Shown: positions 27,417 to 35,956 of the stretch, piece after piece | Numbering within the stretch: the stretch's first letter is position 1 | Layout: the number at the start of each line of letters is the position of its first letter | Assembly (NCBI RefSeq): GCF_001648475.1 | Contig: NZ_LXSQ01000030.1 | Span: forward strand, 62,001-126,000 | Length of the DNA stretch: 64,000 nucleotides | Reading direction: 5' to 3' | Source of the DNA: Eikenella halliae | GTDB lineage: Bacteria; Pseudomonadota; Gammaproteobacteria; Burkholderiales; Neisseriaceae | The notes under the pieces: generated by a model | Told to the model about the DNA's origin: nothing | What the model saw: only the letters and a program-made list of their open reading frames with translations | The model's database searches: none | Program-made: the position numbers and the translations under genes

Positions 27417-27520
27417 TATAGTGGATTAACAAAAATCAGGACAAGGCGGCAAGCCGCAGACAGTACAAATAGTACGGCAAGGCGAGCCAACGCCGTACTG
27501 GTTTTTGTTAATTCACTATA
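27417..27520. mobile_element. Correia-type element (CREE), copy 4
   Basis: 104 bp with TATAGTGGATTAACAAAAA and TTTTTGTTAATTCACTATA ends, directly upstream of gldA. Outward promoters are known for some neisserial copies, so it may affect gldA expression. Confidence 0.93.
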
Positions 27521-27669
27521 TTGTCTGTTTACTCAACCGAAGAATAAACCATAGTGCCTACCCCGATGCAAGGCGTGAAGGCGATGTTGTTGTTTTAAAT
27601 CAAAGGATATTGCCTTCCAAGCCGCCCTACCCTTCACGAAAATCCGTGTCTGACTGTTGGCGCAGTAAA

Positions 27670-27757
27670 ATTTTAACTTCGTTGAAGCTGACGCTTTCAG
27701 GTAGCCTTTCAGCTGTTTGTGGCTACCTGAAAGCGTCAGCTTCAACGAAGTTAAAAT
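27670..27757. repeat. perfect 37-bp inverted repeat containing a DUS pair
   Basis: Left arm 27670-27706 and right arm 27721-27757 are exact inverses, 37 bases each, with a 14-base loop. Each arm runs from ATTTTAACTTCGTTGAAG through GACGCTTTCAGGTAGCC. The same arm sequence with one change occurs alone at 29933-29970, on the other side of feoB. It forms a very stable hairpin or cruciform. Confidence 0.92.
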
Positions 27758-27758
27758 G

Positions 27759-27804
27759 AAAAAGCAGCCTGCACCTTCCCCAAACGGGGTGCAGGCTGCT
27801 TTTC
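27759..27804 (-). terminator. Kingella-dialect hairpin terminator of the feo operon
   Basis: AAAAGCAGCCTGCACC pairs with GGTGCAGGCTGCTTTT around a short C-rich loop. It lies 13 bases after the stop of the Cys-rich small gene and gives a T-run on the minus strand. Confidence 0.85.
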
Positions 27805-27816
27805 TGTTCGGCAGGC

Positions 27817-27945
27817 CTAACCGCAACCGCCGCATTTGCCGCAGCCGCTGCTGCAATCGCGTTTTTTCGGTTTAAATACGAATTTCCGCAAGAGGAAGAA
27901 TACGCAGGCGAGCATAATCAAGCCGACGATAATATATTGAGTCAT
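27817..27945 (-). CDS. FeoB-associated Cys-rich membrane protein (42 aa)
   Basis: A 42-residue protein: MTQYIIVGLIMLACVFF is one membrane span, followed by a basic stretch (RKFVFKPKKR) and a cysteine-rich end (DCSSGCGKCGGCG). This matches the small 'FeoB-associated Cys-rich membrane protein' family found after feoB in many bacteria. Its ATG overlaps the feoB stop by four bases (ATGA), so it is coupled. It may help iron transfer or sensing at the transporter; this is not proven. Confidence 0.85.
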   Translation of the reverse strand: MTQYIIVGLIMLACVFFLLRKFVFKPKKRDCSSGCGKCGGCG

Positions 27946-29813
27946 GACGATAGTATCCTTGAAGAAATTTGGTAAACCACGAATGCGGCAAAATAAGCCA
28001 TCAGGAACAAATAGCCGGTAATCATCACCATATTTTTTGTGGATTTGATTTCGCGTTTAATCACAGTCAATGTCGCGGCGCACATGGGGGCGTACACATA
28101 CCAAGCCAAGAAGGCGAAGGCGGTCGGCAGGCCCCAGTTGTTGTGCACAATCGGAATCAGTGCGTTTTGTACGGCGTCTTCAGACGACGCGCTGACGGCA
28201 TAGACCGTACCCAGCGCGGCCACGACGACTTCACGCGCGGCGATGCCCGGAATCATGGCGATACACATTTCCCAAGTGAAGCCCAGCGGGGCGAACAATG
28301 GTTGGATAGCGTGGCCGAGCATACCCGCGAGGCTGTAATCGATTGCTGCGCCTGTTGCGCCTGCGGGCGGTTGCGGCCAGCTGACCAAGCCCCACAAAAC
28401 CACGGTCAGCGCGAAGATAATCGTACCGGCGCGTTTGAGGAAGGCTTTTACCCTGTCCCACAGGCTGGTCATGATGTGTTTGAAGTTGGGTGTGCGGAAA
28501 GTCGGCAGCTCCATCAAGAGCGGGAATTGCTGCACGTTGCCTTTCATACGCGCCAAGCGTTTCATGATATACGCTGCCAAGGCGGCAGACAGGATGCCTG
28601 CGAGATAGAGGATGAACAGCGTTAGTCCTTGCAGGTTGAAAATCCCGCCTACGGTGCGATTAGGAATGACGGCGGCGATAATCAGCGCGTAAACGGGCAG
28701 CCGCGCGGAACAGGTCAGCAGCGGGGCGACGGCGATGGTAACGAGGCGTTCGCGCGGGTCATTAATCGTACGCGCCGACATCACGGCGGGGACGGCGCAG
28801 GCGAAACTCGACAGGAGCGGGATGAACGAGCGTCCGGACAGGCCGCTTTTCGCCATCACGTTATCCAGCAGGAACGCTGCGCGCGGCAGGTAGCCGGAGT
28901 CTTCCAAAAGCAGGATGAAGGCGAACAGAATCGTAATCTGCGGCAGGAATACCAATACGCTGCCCATACCGGCAAGTACGCCGTTGACGAGCAAATCGCT
29001 GAGGATGCCCGGCTCCATGTTGGCAGCCACCCATTCGCCCAGCCAGCCGAAACCGCCCTCGATGGCTTCCATAATCGGTGCCGCCCAAGTGTAAACCGCT
29101 TGGAACACCATAAACAGGATGAACAGCAGCAGAATCATGCCCCAGACGGGGTGCAGCACGATGTCGTCGAGTTTTTTGTGCCATGCGGGCAGCGTCATCT
29201 GCGTGCGCACTACTTGTGCCAAAATCGATTCGACTTCTTGATAAAGCTTGTCGCTATCCAGCGCATCGAGCGTGCGTTCGGCAGAAGCGGGATTGGCGGG
29301 GAAAGAGCGTTTGCGCGGCAACTTCGCCACGGCTTCGCGCACGGCCTGTACGCCCGACGCGCTCACTGCAACTATTTCCAAAACAGGTGCGTCCAACAAC
29401 TCGCTCAGTTTGGCCGCATCGATATTCAAGCCCCTTCTGCGGGCAACGTCGCTCATGTTCAGCGACACCACCATCGGCAGTTTCAGCGTTTTCAGTTCCA
29501 AAATCATGCGCAGGGTCATACGCAGGTTGGTCGCGTCGGCAACGGCAATAATGGCATCGGGCGGAATGCCCATCTTGCCCACCATTACATCTTTTGCCAC
29601 TGCTTCGTCGGGGCTGGTCGTGCGCAGGCTGTATGTGCCCGGCAGGTCCATAATGCGGACCGCCTCGTCGTCGAGGAAGGCACCCTCGCGCTTATCGACC
29701 GTTACGCCCGGATAATTGGCAACCTTGGCATGTGAGCCGGTCAAACCGTTGAACAAAACGGTTTTGCCGCAGTTTGGCGCGCCGATCAGGGCGAAATAGC
29801 TCAATTCCATCAT
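27942..29813 (-). CDS. feoB: ferrous iron transporter FeoB
   Basis: Inner membrane Fe(II) transporter with an N-terminal G domain. From ATG 29813 (AAGGAAA site) it has 623 residues, shorter than the roughly 770 of enterobacterial forms but usual for Neisseriaceae. The G1 motif GAPNCGKT is at residues 11-18, G3 DLPGTYS follows, and the two Gate regions with conserved Cys lie in LSSFACAVPAVMSARTI and PLLTCSARLPVY. It contains no perfect Eikenella uptake word; the surrounding gaps hold Kingella-type words. feoA lies upstream, and the Cys-rich gene overlaps its stop. Confidence 0.95.
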   Translation of the reverse strand: MMELSYFALIGAPNCGKTVLFNGLTGSHAKVANYPGVTVDKREGAFLDDEAVRIMDLPGTYSLRTTSPDEAVAKDVMVGKMGIPPDAIIAVADATNLRMTLRMILELKTLKLPMVVSLNMSDVARRRGLNIDAAKLSELLDAPVLEIVAVSASGVQAVREAVAKLPRKRSFPANPASAERTLDALDSDKLYQEVESILAQVVRTQMTLPAWHKKLDDIVLHPVWGMILLLFILFMVFQAVYTWAAPIMEAIEGGFGWLGEWVAANMEPGILSDLLVNGVLAGMGSVLVFLPQITILFAFILLLEDSGYLPRAAFLLDNVMAKSGLSGRSFIPLLSSFACAVPAVMSARTINDPRERLVTIAVAPLLTCSARLPVYALIIAAVIPNRTVGGIFNLQGLTLFILYLAGILSAALAAYIMKRLARMKGNVQQFPLLMELPTFRTPNFKHIMTSLWDRVKAFLKRAGTIIFALTVVLWGLVSWPQPPAGATGAAIDYSLAGMLGHAIQPLFAPLGFTWEMCIAMIPGIAAREVVVAALGTVYAVSASSEDAVQNALIPIVHNNWGLPTAFAFLAWYVYAPMCAATLTVIKREIKSTKNMVMITGYLFLMAYFAAFVVYQISSRILSS

Positions 29814-29854
29814 ATTTCCTTTTTGATTTTCATAGGTTTTTTCCGTTTTCCACA

Positions 29855-29989
29855 TGCAGGCTGCTTTCGGGCGGCGCAGCACGGGTTCCAGGCAGCCTGC
29901 ATTTTGGTCGGCAGGGTTGCAGGCTGCTTTTTCATTTTAACTTCGTTGAAGCAGACGCTTTCAGGTAGCCTTTAAGGTGCAGGCTGCTT
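29855..29989. repeat. four Kingella-dialect uptake words between feoA and feoB
   Basis: TGCAGGCTGCTT (inverse of AAGCAGCCTGCA) occurs at 29855, 29918 and 29978, and a mixed form AGGCAGCCTGCA at 29890. The 29933-29970 part repeats the arm of the inverted repeat at 27670 and ends in an Eikenella word. The two dialects therefore sit side by side in the 158-base feoA-feoB gap. Confidence 0.88.
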
Positions 29990-30258
29990 TTGTTCCGCAT
30001 CGACCAAATGGCACATAATCTTCCCCGCCTCTTCCTGCCGCAACGAAAACTGCGACTGGTTGCCCAAGCGCACCGCAAACGGCCCGCGCCCGAAGCCCCC
30101 GCGGCAATCACCTGCAAAGGCATGCCGCTGGAAAAGCCCAAATCCGCCAAACGGCGCGACACCAAGGCATCGAGTTCGCCGAACACGGGATTGGGGACAA
30201 TGGAATCGATATGCGCAACTGCGCCCTTGCGCAGCTGGGAGAGTGGGATGGTGGACAT
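29972..30258 (-). pseudogene. feoA: feoA, frameshifted at a G-run
   Basis: FeoA is a small SH3-like cytosolic partner of FeoB. The first frame gives a good FeoA start (MSTIPLSQLRKGAVAHID, then LVSRRLADLGFSSGMPLQVIAAG). The family's C-terminal half (GRGPFAVRLGNQSQFSLR, then KIMCHLVD) continues in another frame. The switch is at five G on the gene strand (C at 30096-30100); six would restore a 95-residue protein. The shift could be real loss, slipped-strand on/off switching, or a sequencing slip in a homopolymer. Without it the protein would end in a nonsense tail read through the uptake words. Confidence 0.8.
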
Positions 30259-30336
30259 GGTGGGGCTTTCTGAGGGAACGGGTGCGAAAGAATGGCACAC
30301 CGAAATGGTTTTGATATTTCTTAGTCAGTTTATTAC

Positions 30337-30355
30337 GATAATAAATCTTATTAAC
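30337..30355. promoter_or_regulatory. possible Fur box upstream of feoA
   Basis: GATAATAAATCTTATTAAC matches 13 of 19 positions of the classical Fur consensus by hand comparison. It lies about 80 bases upstream of the feoA start in an AT-rich stretch of the 334-base gap to trpB. Plausible for an iron-uptake operon but weak as a sequence call. Confidence 0.35.
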
Positions 30356-30463
30356 ATAAAACGCAAACTGAAATCCCCGTTATTCCGCCTTTTCAAACAA
30401 ACCATTGCGACAAATCAAAAAAGAATGATTTTTAGATGAAGCCGAATTCCTGGTGCATAAAAG

Positions 30464-30522
30464 GCTACCTGAAACTCCGGCTTCGCAGAAACTTCTCTGC
30501 GCCGCGTTTCAGGTAGCCTTCT
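30464..30522. terminator. DUS-pair hairpin after trpB
   Basis: AAAGGCTACCTGAAA and TTTCAGGTAGCCTT are inverted around about 30 bases that include CTTCGCAGAAAC, a word shared with the tandem repeat at 5.7-6.0 kb. It lies about 70 bases beyond the trpB stop. Confidence 0.6.
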
Positions 30523-30592
30523 TTAAAATCGGGTCTGGCTGATGCGGACCAATCTTTCTTGCGCCGCGCTGTCAGCCGCCCGGCACTCGGGC

Positions 30593-31801
30593 TTAAGCCA
30601 AATCCAATTTGCCCAAAACGAAGTCGATATCTTTGTCGCCGCGGCCGGAAAGATTGACCAACAAGCGTTTGCTGCCGTCGAGTTCGGCCGCGCGGCGTAA
30701 GGCATAGGCCACGGCATGGGCGGATTCGAGCGCGGGAATAATGCCTTCTTCGCGTGAGAGTGCTAGGAAGGCGTTGAGGCATTCGGCATCGGTGGCGGTT
30801 TCGTAGCGGCCGCGGCCGATATCTTTCAGGTGGCAATGCTGCGGGCCAACACCGGGGTAGTCCAGGCCGGAGGCGATGGAATGCACGGCGGCGGGGGTGC
30901 CGTCTTCATTTTGCAGGTAGTAGCAGTTGAAGCCTTGGATATTGCCGAATTTGCCTTTGGTCATGGTGGCGGCGTGGCGGCCGGGCTTGTCGAGGCCTTC
31001 GCCGGCCGGCTCTACGCCCACCAAGGCTACGGATGGGTCGTCCATAAAGGCGTTGAACAGGCCGATGGCGTTGGAGCCGCCACCCACACAGGCGATGACT
31101 TCATCCGGCAAGCCGCCCTGCTCGCGCTGGAATTGTTCGCGTGCTTCGTGGCCGACAATGCTTTGGAAATAGGCCACCATTTCGGGATACGGTGCGGGGC
31201 CGACCACGGAGCCGATGGCGAATATGCTGCTGTCTATTTGTTCCAGATAGGCGGCAAAAGCGCTATCAACGGCTTCTTTGAGCGTGCCTGCCCCGGCGGA
31301 TACGGGCACGAGTTTGGCGCCGAGGATTTTCATGCGCGACACATTGGGGTGCTCTTTGGCAATATCGACCACGCCCATATGGATTTCGCATTCGAGCCCG
31401 AGCAAGGCGGCGGCGGTGGCCAGCGCTACGCCGTGTTGACCTGCACCGGTTTCGGCAATCACTTTTTTCTTGCCGAGTTTTTTGGCCAGCAGCACTTCGC
31501 CGATGCAGTGGTTGATTTTGTGGGCACCGGTGTGGTTGAGGTCTTCGCGTTTGAGGAAGATTTGCGCGCCGCGTTTGGAGAGGGTGCGGGCGTGGTAGAT
31601 GGGGCTGGGGCGGCCGACATAGGTGGCTTGCAGGCGTTTCATTTCGCTGATGAAGTCGGCATCGCGGATGATGCTGTGAAAGCCGGTTTCCAATTCGGTG
31701 AGGGCTTGGGCAAGGGCGGGATGGCCGATGCGGCCGCCGTGCTGGCCGAAGTTGCCGTTTTGATCGGGAAGGATGAGGGGGTTAAGCTGCTCTTGAATCA
31801 T
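30593..31801 (-). CDS. trpB: tryptophan synthase beta chain
   Basis: PLP enzyme that condenses indole and serine to tryptophan, normally with TrpA. The 402-residue protein has the PLP lysine K95 in [20 protein letters not shown] for the phosphate, and EPAGEG. The ATG at 31801 has AGGAGAAAA upstream. trpA is not next to it here; in this window trpB stands alone between queA and feo. Short uptake-word pairs separate it from queA. Confidence 0.96.
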   Translation of the reverse strand: MIQEQLNPLILPDQNGNFGQHGGRIGHPALAQALTELETGFHSIIRDADFISEMKRLQATYVGRPSPIYHARTLSKRGAQIFLKREDLNHTGAHKINHCIGEVLLAKKLGKKKVIAETGAGQHGVALATAAALLGLECEIHMGVVDIAKEHPNVSRMKILGAKLVPVSAGAGTLKEAVDSAFAAYLEQIDSSIFAIGSVVGPAPYPEMVAYFQSIVGHEAREQFQREQGGLPDEVIACVGGGSNAIGLFNAFMDDPSVALVGVEPAGEGLDKPGRHAATMTKGKFGNIQGFNCYYLQNEDGTPAAVHSIASGLDYPGVGPQHCHLKDIGRGRYETATDAECLNAFLALSREEGIIPALESAHAVAYALRRAAELDGSKRLLVNLSGRGDKDIDFVLGKLDLA

Positions 31802-31836
31802 GTTTTCTCCTGTTGGGTGTGAGAAGGGATGGTTTT

Positions 31837-31910
31837 CAGGTAGCCCTTTGGGGATGGGAGGCTACCTGAAAAATGAAAATGGCCGCCCGTCCTGTTTTCA
31901 GGTAGCCTCT
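31837..31910. repeat. three uptake words between queA and trpB
   Basis: TTTTCAGGTAGCC and GGCTACCTGAAAAA form a hairpin at 31837-31873; a third word, TTTTCAGGTAGCCT at 31895-31908, overlaps the end of queA and provides its stop codon. Confidence 0.8.
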
Positions 31911-32929
31911 GCCCGGGTGAGCAGCATGGCGTCGCCGTAGCTGAAAAAGCGGTATTGCTGCTCGATGGCATGGCGGTAGGCGGTGCGGATGTGTTCGATG
32001 CCGGAAAAGGCGCTCACCAGCATCAGCAGGGTGGACTTGGGCAGGTGGAAATTGGTAATTAGGCCGTCGGCTACCTGAAAACGGTAGCCCGGGGTGATGA
32101 AAATATCGGTATCGCCCTCGCCCGCTTGCAGGCGGCCGCTTTGGGCGGCGGCTTCCAGACTGCGCATGGAAGTGGTGCCGACCGCCCATACGCGCTTGCC
32201 GTTTGCTTTGGTTTCCGCAATGGCTTCAACGGTTTCGGCAGGAATGCTGTACCATTCTTTGTGCATTTTGTGTTCGGCAATGTTTTCGCTGCGCACGGGC
32301 TGGAAGGTGCCGGCGCCCACGTGCAGGGTTACTTCGGCGCGGCGGATGCCGTTTGCCTGCAGTTGGTCCAATAATTCGGGGGTGAAGTGCAGACCGGCGG
32401 TGGGGGCGGCAACGGCGCCTTGGTGCTTGGCGTAAACGGTTTGGTAGCGTTCATCGTCGGCTGCGTCGGCGGCGCGCTCGATATAGGGCGGCAGCGGCAG
32501 GCGGCCGGTTTGTTCGAGGATTTGGTATACGTTGAGGCTACCTGAAAACCGCAGCTTAAAAAGCTCGCCTTCGCGTTCTTCCATTTGCGCCCGAATGCCG
32601 CCGTCAAATTCCAGCAGACTGCCGGGCTTGGGCGACTTGGAAGAGCGGATGTGCGCCAGGGCGCAGTGTTCGTCCAATACGCGTTCAATCAGGGCTTCGA
32701 TGCGCCCGCCGCTGGCTTTGCGCCCGAACAGGCGGGCTTTCATCACTTTGGTGTTGTTGAACACGAGCAGGTCGCCGGCTTCGATCAGGTTTGGCAGCTC
32801 GGCAAACAGGCGGTCGCATAGGGGGCGGCTGGGGCGGGCGTCGAGCAGGCGGCTGCTGCCGCGCCGTTCGGGCGGCTGCTGGGCAATCAGGTGTTCGGGC
32901 AGGTGGAAATCGAAATCGGCAAGCTGCAT
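31898..32929 (-). CDS. queA: tRNA preQ1 ribosyltransferase-isomerase QueA
   Basis: Adds and rearranges the ribosyl part of S-adenosylmethionine on preQ1-tRNA to epoxyqueuosine. From ATG 32929 it has 343 residues, beginning [19 protein letters not shown]. Family motifs include [15 protein letters not shown] [36 protein letters not shown] and HVGAGTF. The last residues E-A-T and the TGA stop lie in an uptake sequence. The frame is open to 33046, but the extension is spanned by DUS and lacks a ribosome site. Stands in the same direction as trpB. Confidence 0.95.
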   Translation of the reverse strand: MQLADFDFHLPEHLIAQQPPERRGSSRLLDARPSRPLCDRLFAELPNLIEAGDLLVFNNTKVMKARLFGRKASGGRIEALIERVLDEHCALAHIRSSKSPKPGSLLEFDGGIRAQMEEREGELFKLRFSGSLNVYQILEQTGRLPLPPYIERAADAADDERYQTVYAKHQGAVAAPTAGLHFTPELLDQLQANGIRRAEVTLHVGAGTFQPVRSENIAEHKMHKEWYSIPAETVEAIAETKANGKRVWAVGTTSMRSLEAAAQSGRLQAGEGDTDIFITPGYRFQVADGLITNFHLPKSTLLMLVSAFSGIEHIRTAYRHAIEQQYRFFSYGDAMLLTRAEAT

Positions 32930-33201
32930 AGCGCGGTAGACAGGCGGAGGAAAGCGGGCATTATATAACCATTTTGCTTGAATGGCTGGGGTTTGCATTT
33001 TCAGGTAGCCTCCCATATCGGCCAAGGCTACCTGAAAAATCGGCAAGCGTTTTCAACCGATATTGTCAGATTGCCTGCTCCCGCCCACCCTGCCTAGCCC
33101 TCCCTCATTCCCCGCAGCTCTGAAAAAATCGGCTAAAACCCTTGCCAGACGGGCATAAAGCCGCTACCTTTCGCCTGGTTTCACTTTCCCACGGTGTTTT
33201 A

Positions 33202-35355
33202 ATGAGCAAACTGCCCTACCACGGCCCGAACTGGCGCAAACTCTGGCTGAAAACGTTGCTTTTTGGCTTGGTTTTGTTGGCATTGTGGCTGGGCGCATCA
33301 TTCGGTTTGAGCCGATTGCTCAGTGAAGCCCGCATCCGCCAAACCGCCAACCAAATGCTTGCCGCACAAGGCCAGCAGCTGAATTTCGACGGACACCAAA
33401 TCGAACGCGGCTGGTTTCCCTATCCTTACATAGTGCTGCACCAAGTGGGCTTGAGCCGCACCCAGGGCGGCAGCCAAACCATGAATGCCGAATCCGCAAA
33501 GCTCTCCTTCGGCTGGCCATCCCTGTGGGGCGACGTCTCCCTCCACAGCCTGCACCTGCAACGCGCCAACATCAGCGCACAACGGCTGGAAAACGGGCAG
33601 TGGGAAGTGGCCGGGTTCACCGCCAATCAAGCCGAAAACAGCACCCTGCCCCACCGCATCGAACTGGAAGACAGCACCCTGCGCCTGCAATACGGCGGGC
33701 AGAAACAAATCCTGCGCCAAGTGGCCGGCTTCATCGACCGCGCAGACGGAAACTTCAGCCTCTCCGCCAGCCTGTTTGCCCCGCAGGAATACCGGATGCA
33801 GGCCACCGGCAGCTACAGCGGCAGCCATTTCGAGCAGCTCCAAACCACCCTTTCCGGCTTCCTGCCCGACGGCCAGCCCTTCACCGCCGCCTGGCAAGGC
33901 AATGCCGACTACACCCCCGGCCAAAGCCGCCTCAACACCAAAGAAGGCCGCCTCAGCATCCAAATCCCCGATTGGCAGCTCAACATCGAAGGCAACACCC
34001 GCAACTGGCAACTCACCCCCGACAGCGCCGTATTACCCGAAACCCACATCATCTTCAGCAACGCCGACCCCGCAAACGGCCAGCCCCCCGCCGATGCCGT
34101 GCGCCACAGCGGCAGCGGCAGCATCAACAAAGTCTCCTATCAAAACCGTACCCTGGAAATCGGCGGCTTCCAAATCAGCGGTACCGCCGAATACGGCCGG
34201 GGCAGCAGCGGCTACAGCGCCAACGGCCGCCTCCAGGCCGGCCCCGGCCATTTCCAAATCGACAGCCTCTATCTCAGCACCCGCCACAACGCCGCCCCCG
34301 GCAGCATGCCCTACCTCTCCGGCCAATGGCACGGCCAAGCCGCCGGCAACGGCCAAAGCTGGAACGCCGAGCTGCAAGGCAGCCTCGACAACAACGAAGG
34401 CTACCTGAAAATTTCCGGCAGCCTCAGCGAACAAGGCCACAACATCCAAGCCGCCCTCAACCTGAGCAAACTATCCCTCAGCGGCTACCTCGAAGCCGAG
34501 CGCCCCCCCGCCGCCGAAAACACCCCGCCCCTATGGCTCCAATATTGGCCGCAGGCCCTGCGCCGCCGCCAAATCAGCCTCACCCTCGACATTGGCACAC
34601 TCGAAAGCTCCGGCCTGCAAATCCAAAACTTCCACAGCACCCTGCACCTTGATGCCGACAAGCTCGAAGCCCAAACCATCAAAATGCAGATGTACGAAGG
34701 CAGCGCCGAAGGCAGCGCCGTGCTGCACCAAGGCAGCCGCCCCAAATGGGAAGCCGCCCTCCAATTCAACAACATCCAAATCAAACCCCTGCTGCAAGAC
34801 GCCTTCCGCTTCAACCACCTCAGCGGTCGCGGCAACGCATCCTTCCGCCTCGGCGCAGAAGGCCTCAACCGCAGCGAATGGCACACCACCCTGGCCGGGC
34901 AAGGCAAAATCGTGCTCGACAACGGCGCCTGGCAAGGCATCAACCTCGGCAAACTCCTCAACAAACCCGATAATCTGCCCGTCCGAAACCTCATCCGCTA
35001 CAACGCCGAAAGCAGCACCCCCTTCCGCCACTTCAGCATCGAAGCCACCGTAGAAAACGGCATCGGCACCACCCCGCGCCTCAGTCTGCAAAGCGACAGC
35101 CTTAACCTCAGCGGCCAAGGCAGCTTTGACATCCGCACCGCTACCCTCAACTACGCCGTGCTCGCCAGCGCCGGCCAAGACCTCTGGCTGCCGCTCAAAA
35201 TCAACGGCAGCATCAACCGCCCCAACTTCGCCCTCGACTACCAACGCATCACCGGCAATCTGCAAAGCCCCGAGCAGAAACAACGCGCCCTGCAAGACGT
35301 GCTGCAACAGCAATGGCAGTGGATACAGAAACTGCCCGAAAACCAACAGCCCTAG
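33202..35355 (+). CDS. AsmA-family envelope protein
   Basis: A 717-residue protein with one N-terminal membrane span (LLFGLVLLALWLGASFGL) and a long beta-rich periplasmic part. The C-terminal AsmA-like region (GRGNASFRLGAEG..., LAGQGKIVLDNGAWQGINLG) is typical. The family is thought to help lipid or outer membrane homeostasis as bridge-like proteins. ATG 33202 (MSKLPYHGPNW) is chosen over the upstream 33142 because the latter extension looks non-coding. No neighbour gives a further clue. Third positions are strongly C-rich, so the other frames stay open as shadows. Confidence 0.85.
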   Translation: MSKLPYHGPNWRKLWLKTLLFGLVLLALWLGASFGLSRLLSEARIRQTANQMLAAQGQQLNFDGHQIERGWFPYPYIVLHQVGLSRTQGGSQTMNAESAKLSFGWPSLWGDVSLHSLHLQRANISAQRLENGQWEVAGFTANQAENSTLPHRIELEDSTLRLQYGGQKQILRQVAGFIDRADGNFSLSASLFAPQEYRMQATGSYSGSHFEQLQTTLSGFLPDGQPFTAAWQGNADYTPGQSRLNTKEGRLSIQIPDWQLNIEGNTRNWQLTPDSAVLPETHIIFSNADPANGQPPADAVRHSGSGSINKVSYQNRTLEIGGFQISGTAEYGRGSSGYSANGRLQAGPGHFQIDSLYLSTRHNAAPGSMPYLSGQWHGQAAGNGQSWNAELQGSLDNNEGYLKISGSLSEQGHNIQAALNLSKLSLSGYLEAERPPAAENTPPLWLQYWPQALRRRQISLTLDIGTLESSGLQIQNFHSTLHLDADKLEAQTIKMQMYEGSAEGSAVLHQGSRPKWEAALQFNNIQIKPLLQDAFRFNHLSGRGNASFRLGAEGLNRSEWHTTLAGQGKIVLDNGAWQGINLGKLLNKPDNLPVRNLIRYNAESSTPFRHFSIEATVENGIGTTPRLSLQSDSLNLSGQGSFDIRTATLNYAVLASAGQDLWLPLKINGSINRPNFALDYQRITGNLQSPEQKQRALQDVLQQQWQWIQKLPENQQP

Positions 35356-35395
35356 CCGTCGCACGCATACCTGGCCGCCTGCTTTCCAGCAACCA

Positions 35396-35467
35396 TTTTC
35401 AGGTAGCCTCAGCCGGCCAAACAAAGGCTACCTGAAAACCTCGGCAACAGGATTTTCAGGTAGCCTT
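35396..35467. repeat. three uptake words after the AsmA gene
   Basis: TTTTCAGGTAGCCT, AGGCTACCTGAAAA and TTTTCAGGTAGCCTTTTT lie within 75 bases. The last two form a hairpin that ends in a T-run, suitable as a terminator for the AsmA gene. Confidence 0.75.
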
Positions 35468-35539
35468 TTTGATTAAACATCAAAGGAGGGATAATTATGT
35501 CCGGCTTGGTTGTTTTACCTGCTCGGCCTGTAGCTGGTT

Positions 35540-35731
35540 GTGATTATGTTGTCCATATGGCTGCCCTACCGGCTGCTGCGCGGGCGGGGTATCGCCATAG
35601 CAGGCGCATTGTTCGGTTTTACGCTGAGCTTTGCCAGATGGGTGGCGAAATGGCGGATAGAGCATTGGCTGGTGCAAAGGGATTTAACCAAGGCCCGCAA
35701 ACAGGATGGGGGTTTGTGTATGTCGAACTGA
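35540..35731 (+). CDS. possible 63-aa membrane protein, start unclear
   Basis: Two overlapping frames compete here. This one encodes an amphipathic, membrane-like peptide (MLSIWLPYRLL, then GIAIAGALFGFTLSFARWVAKW) from GTG 35540 or ATG 35546. The other frame, 35497-35796, has the strong AGGAGGG ribosome site but an unconvincing protein that ends in an uptake word. A frameshift joining the two is possible. Some product from this spot is likely; which one is not settled. Confidence 0.35.
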   Translation: MIMLSIWLPYRLLRGRGIAIAGALFGFTLSFARWVAKWRIEHWLVQRDLTKARKQDGGLCMSN

Positions 35732-35872
35732 AGCAGTGGAAACAGATGATGGGCGGAGAAGAGGCTTGGAGGAAGGTGGGGCATAAGGCTACCTGAAAAT
35801 GCTTTTTAAGCCTTAACCCCGTTGAAGCCGATGTTTTCAGGTAGCCTTCTTGTTAAAACGGAGATCGACTCC

Positions 35873-35911
35873 GCAAAAAAACAGCCTGCCGCTGAAGCGT
35901 ACAGGCTGTTG
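35873..35911 (-). terminator. terminator of the bacterioferritin operon
   Basis: AACAGCCTG and CAGGCTGTT pair around 13 bases; on the minus strand the stem is followed by seven T. It is 46 bases after the stop of the second bacterioferritin gene. Confidence 0.85.
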
Positions 35912-35956
35912 CTATTTGGAATGGGCTTTGCCGGGTTTGGCGGTGGTTTGGTGTTT

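Noticed and set aside
27380..27490. N-terminal extension of gldA
   Set aside because: Encoded partly by the Correia element; the ATG at 27379 has a good ribosome site and gives the normal family start.
33485..34652. Long overlapping plus-strand frames inside the AsmA gene
   Set aside because: Pro/Ala/Arg-rich shadows of a gene with strong C bias at third positions.
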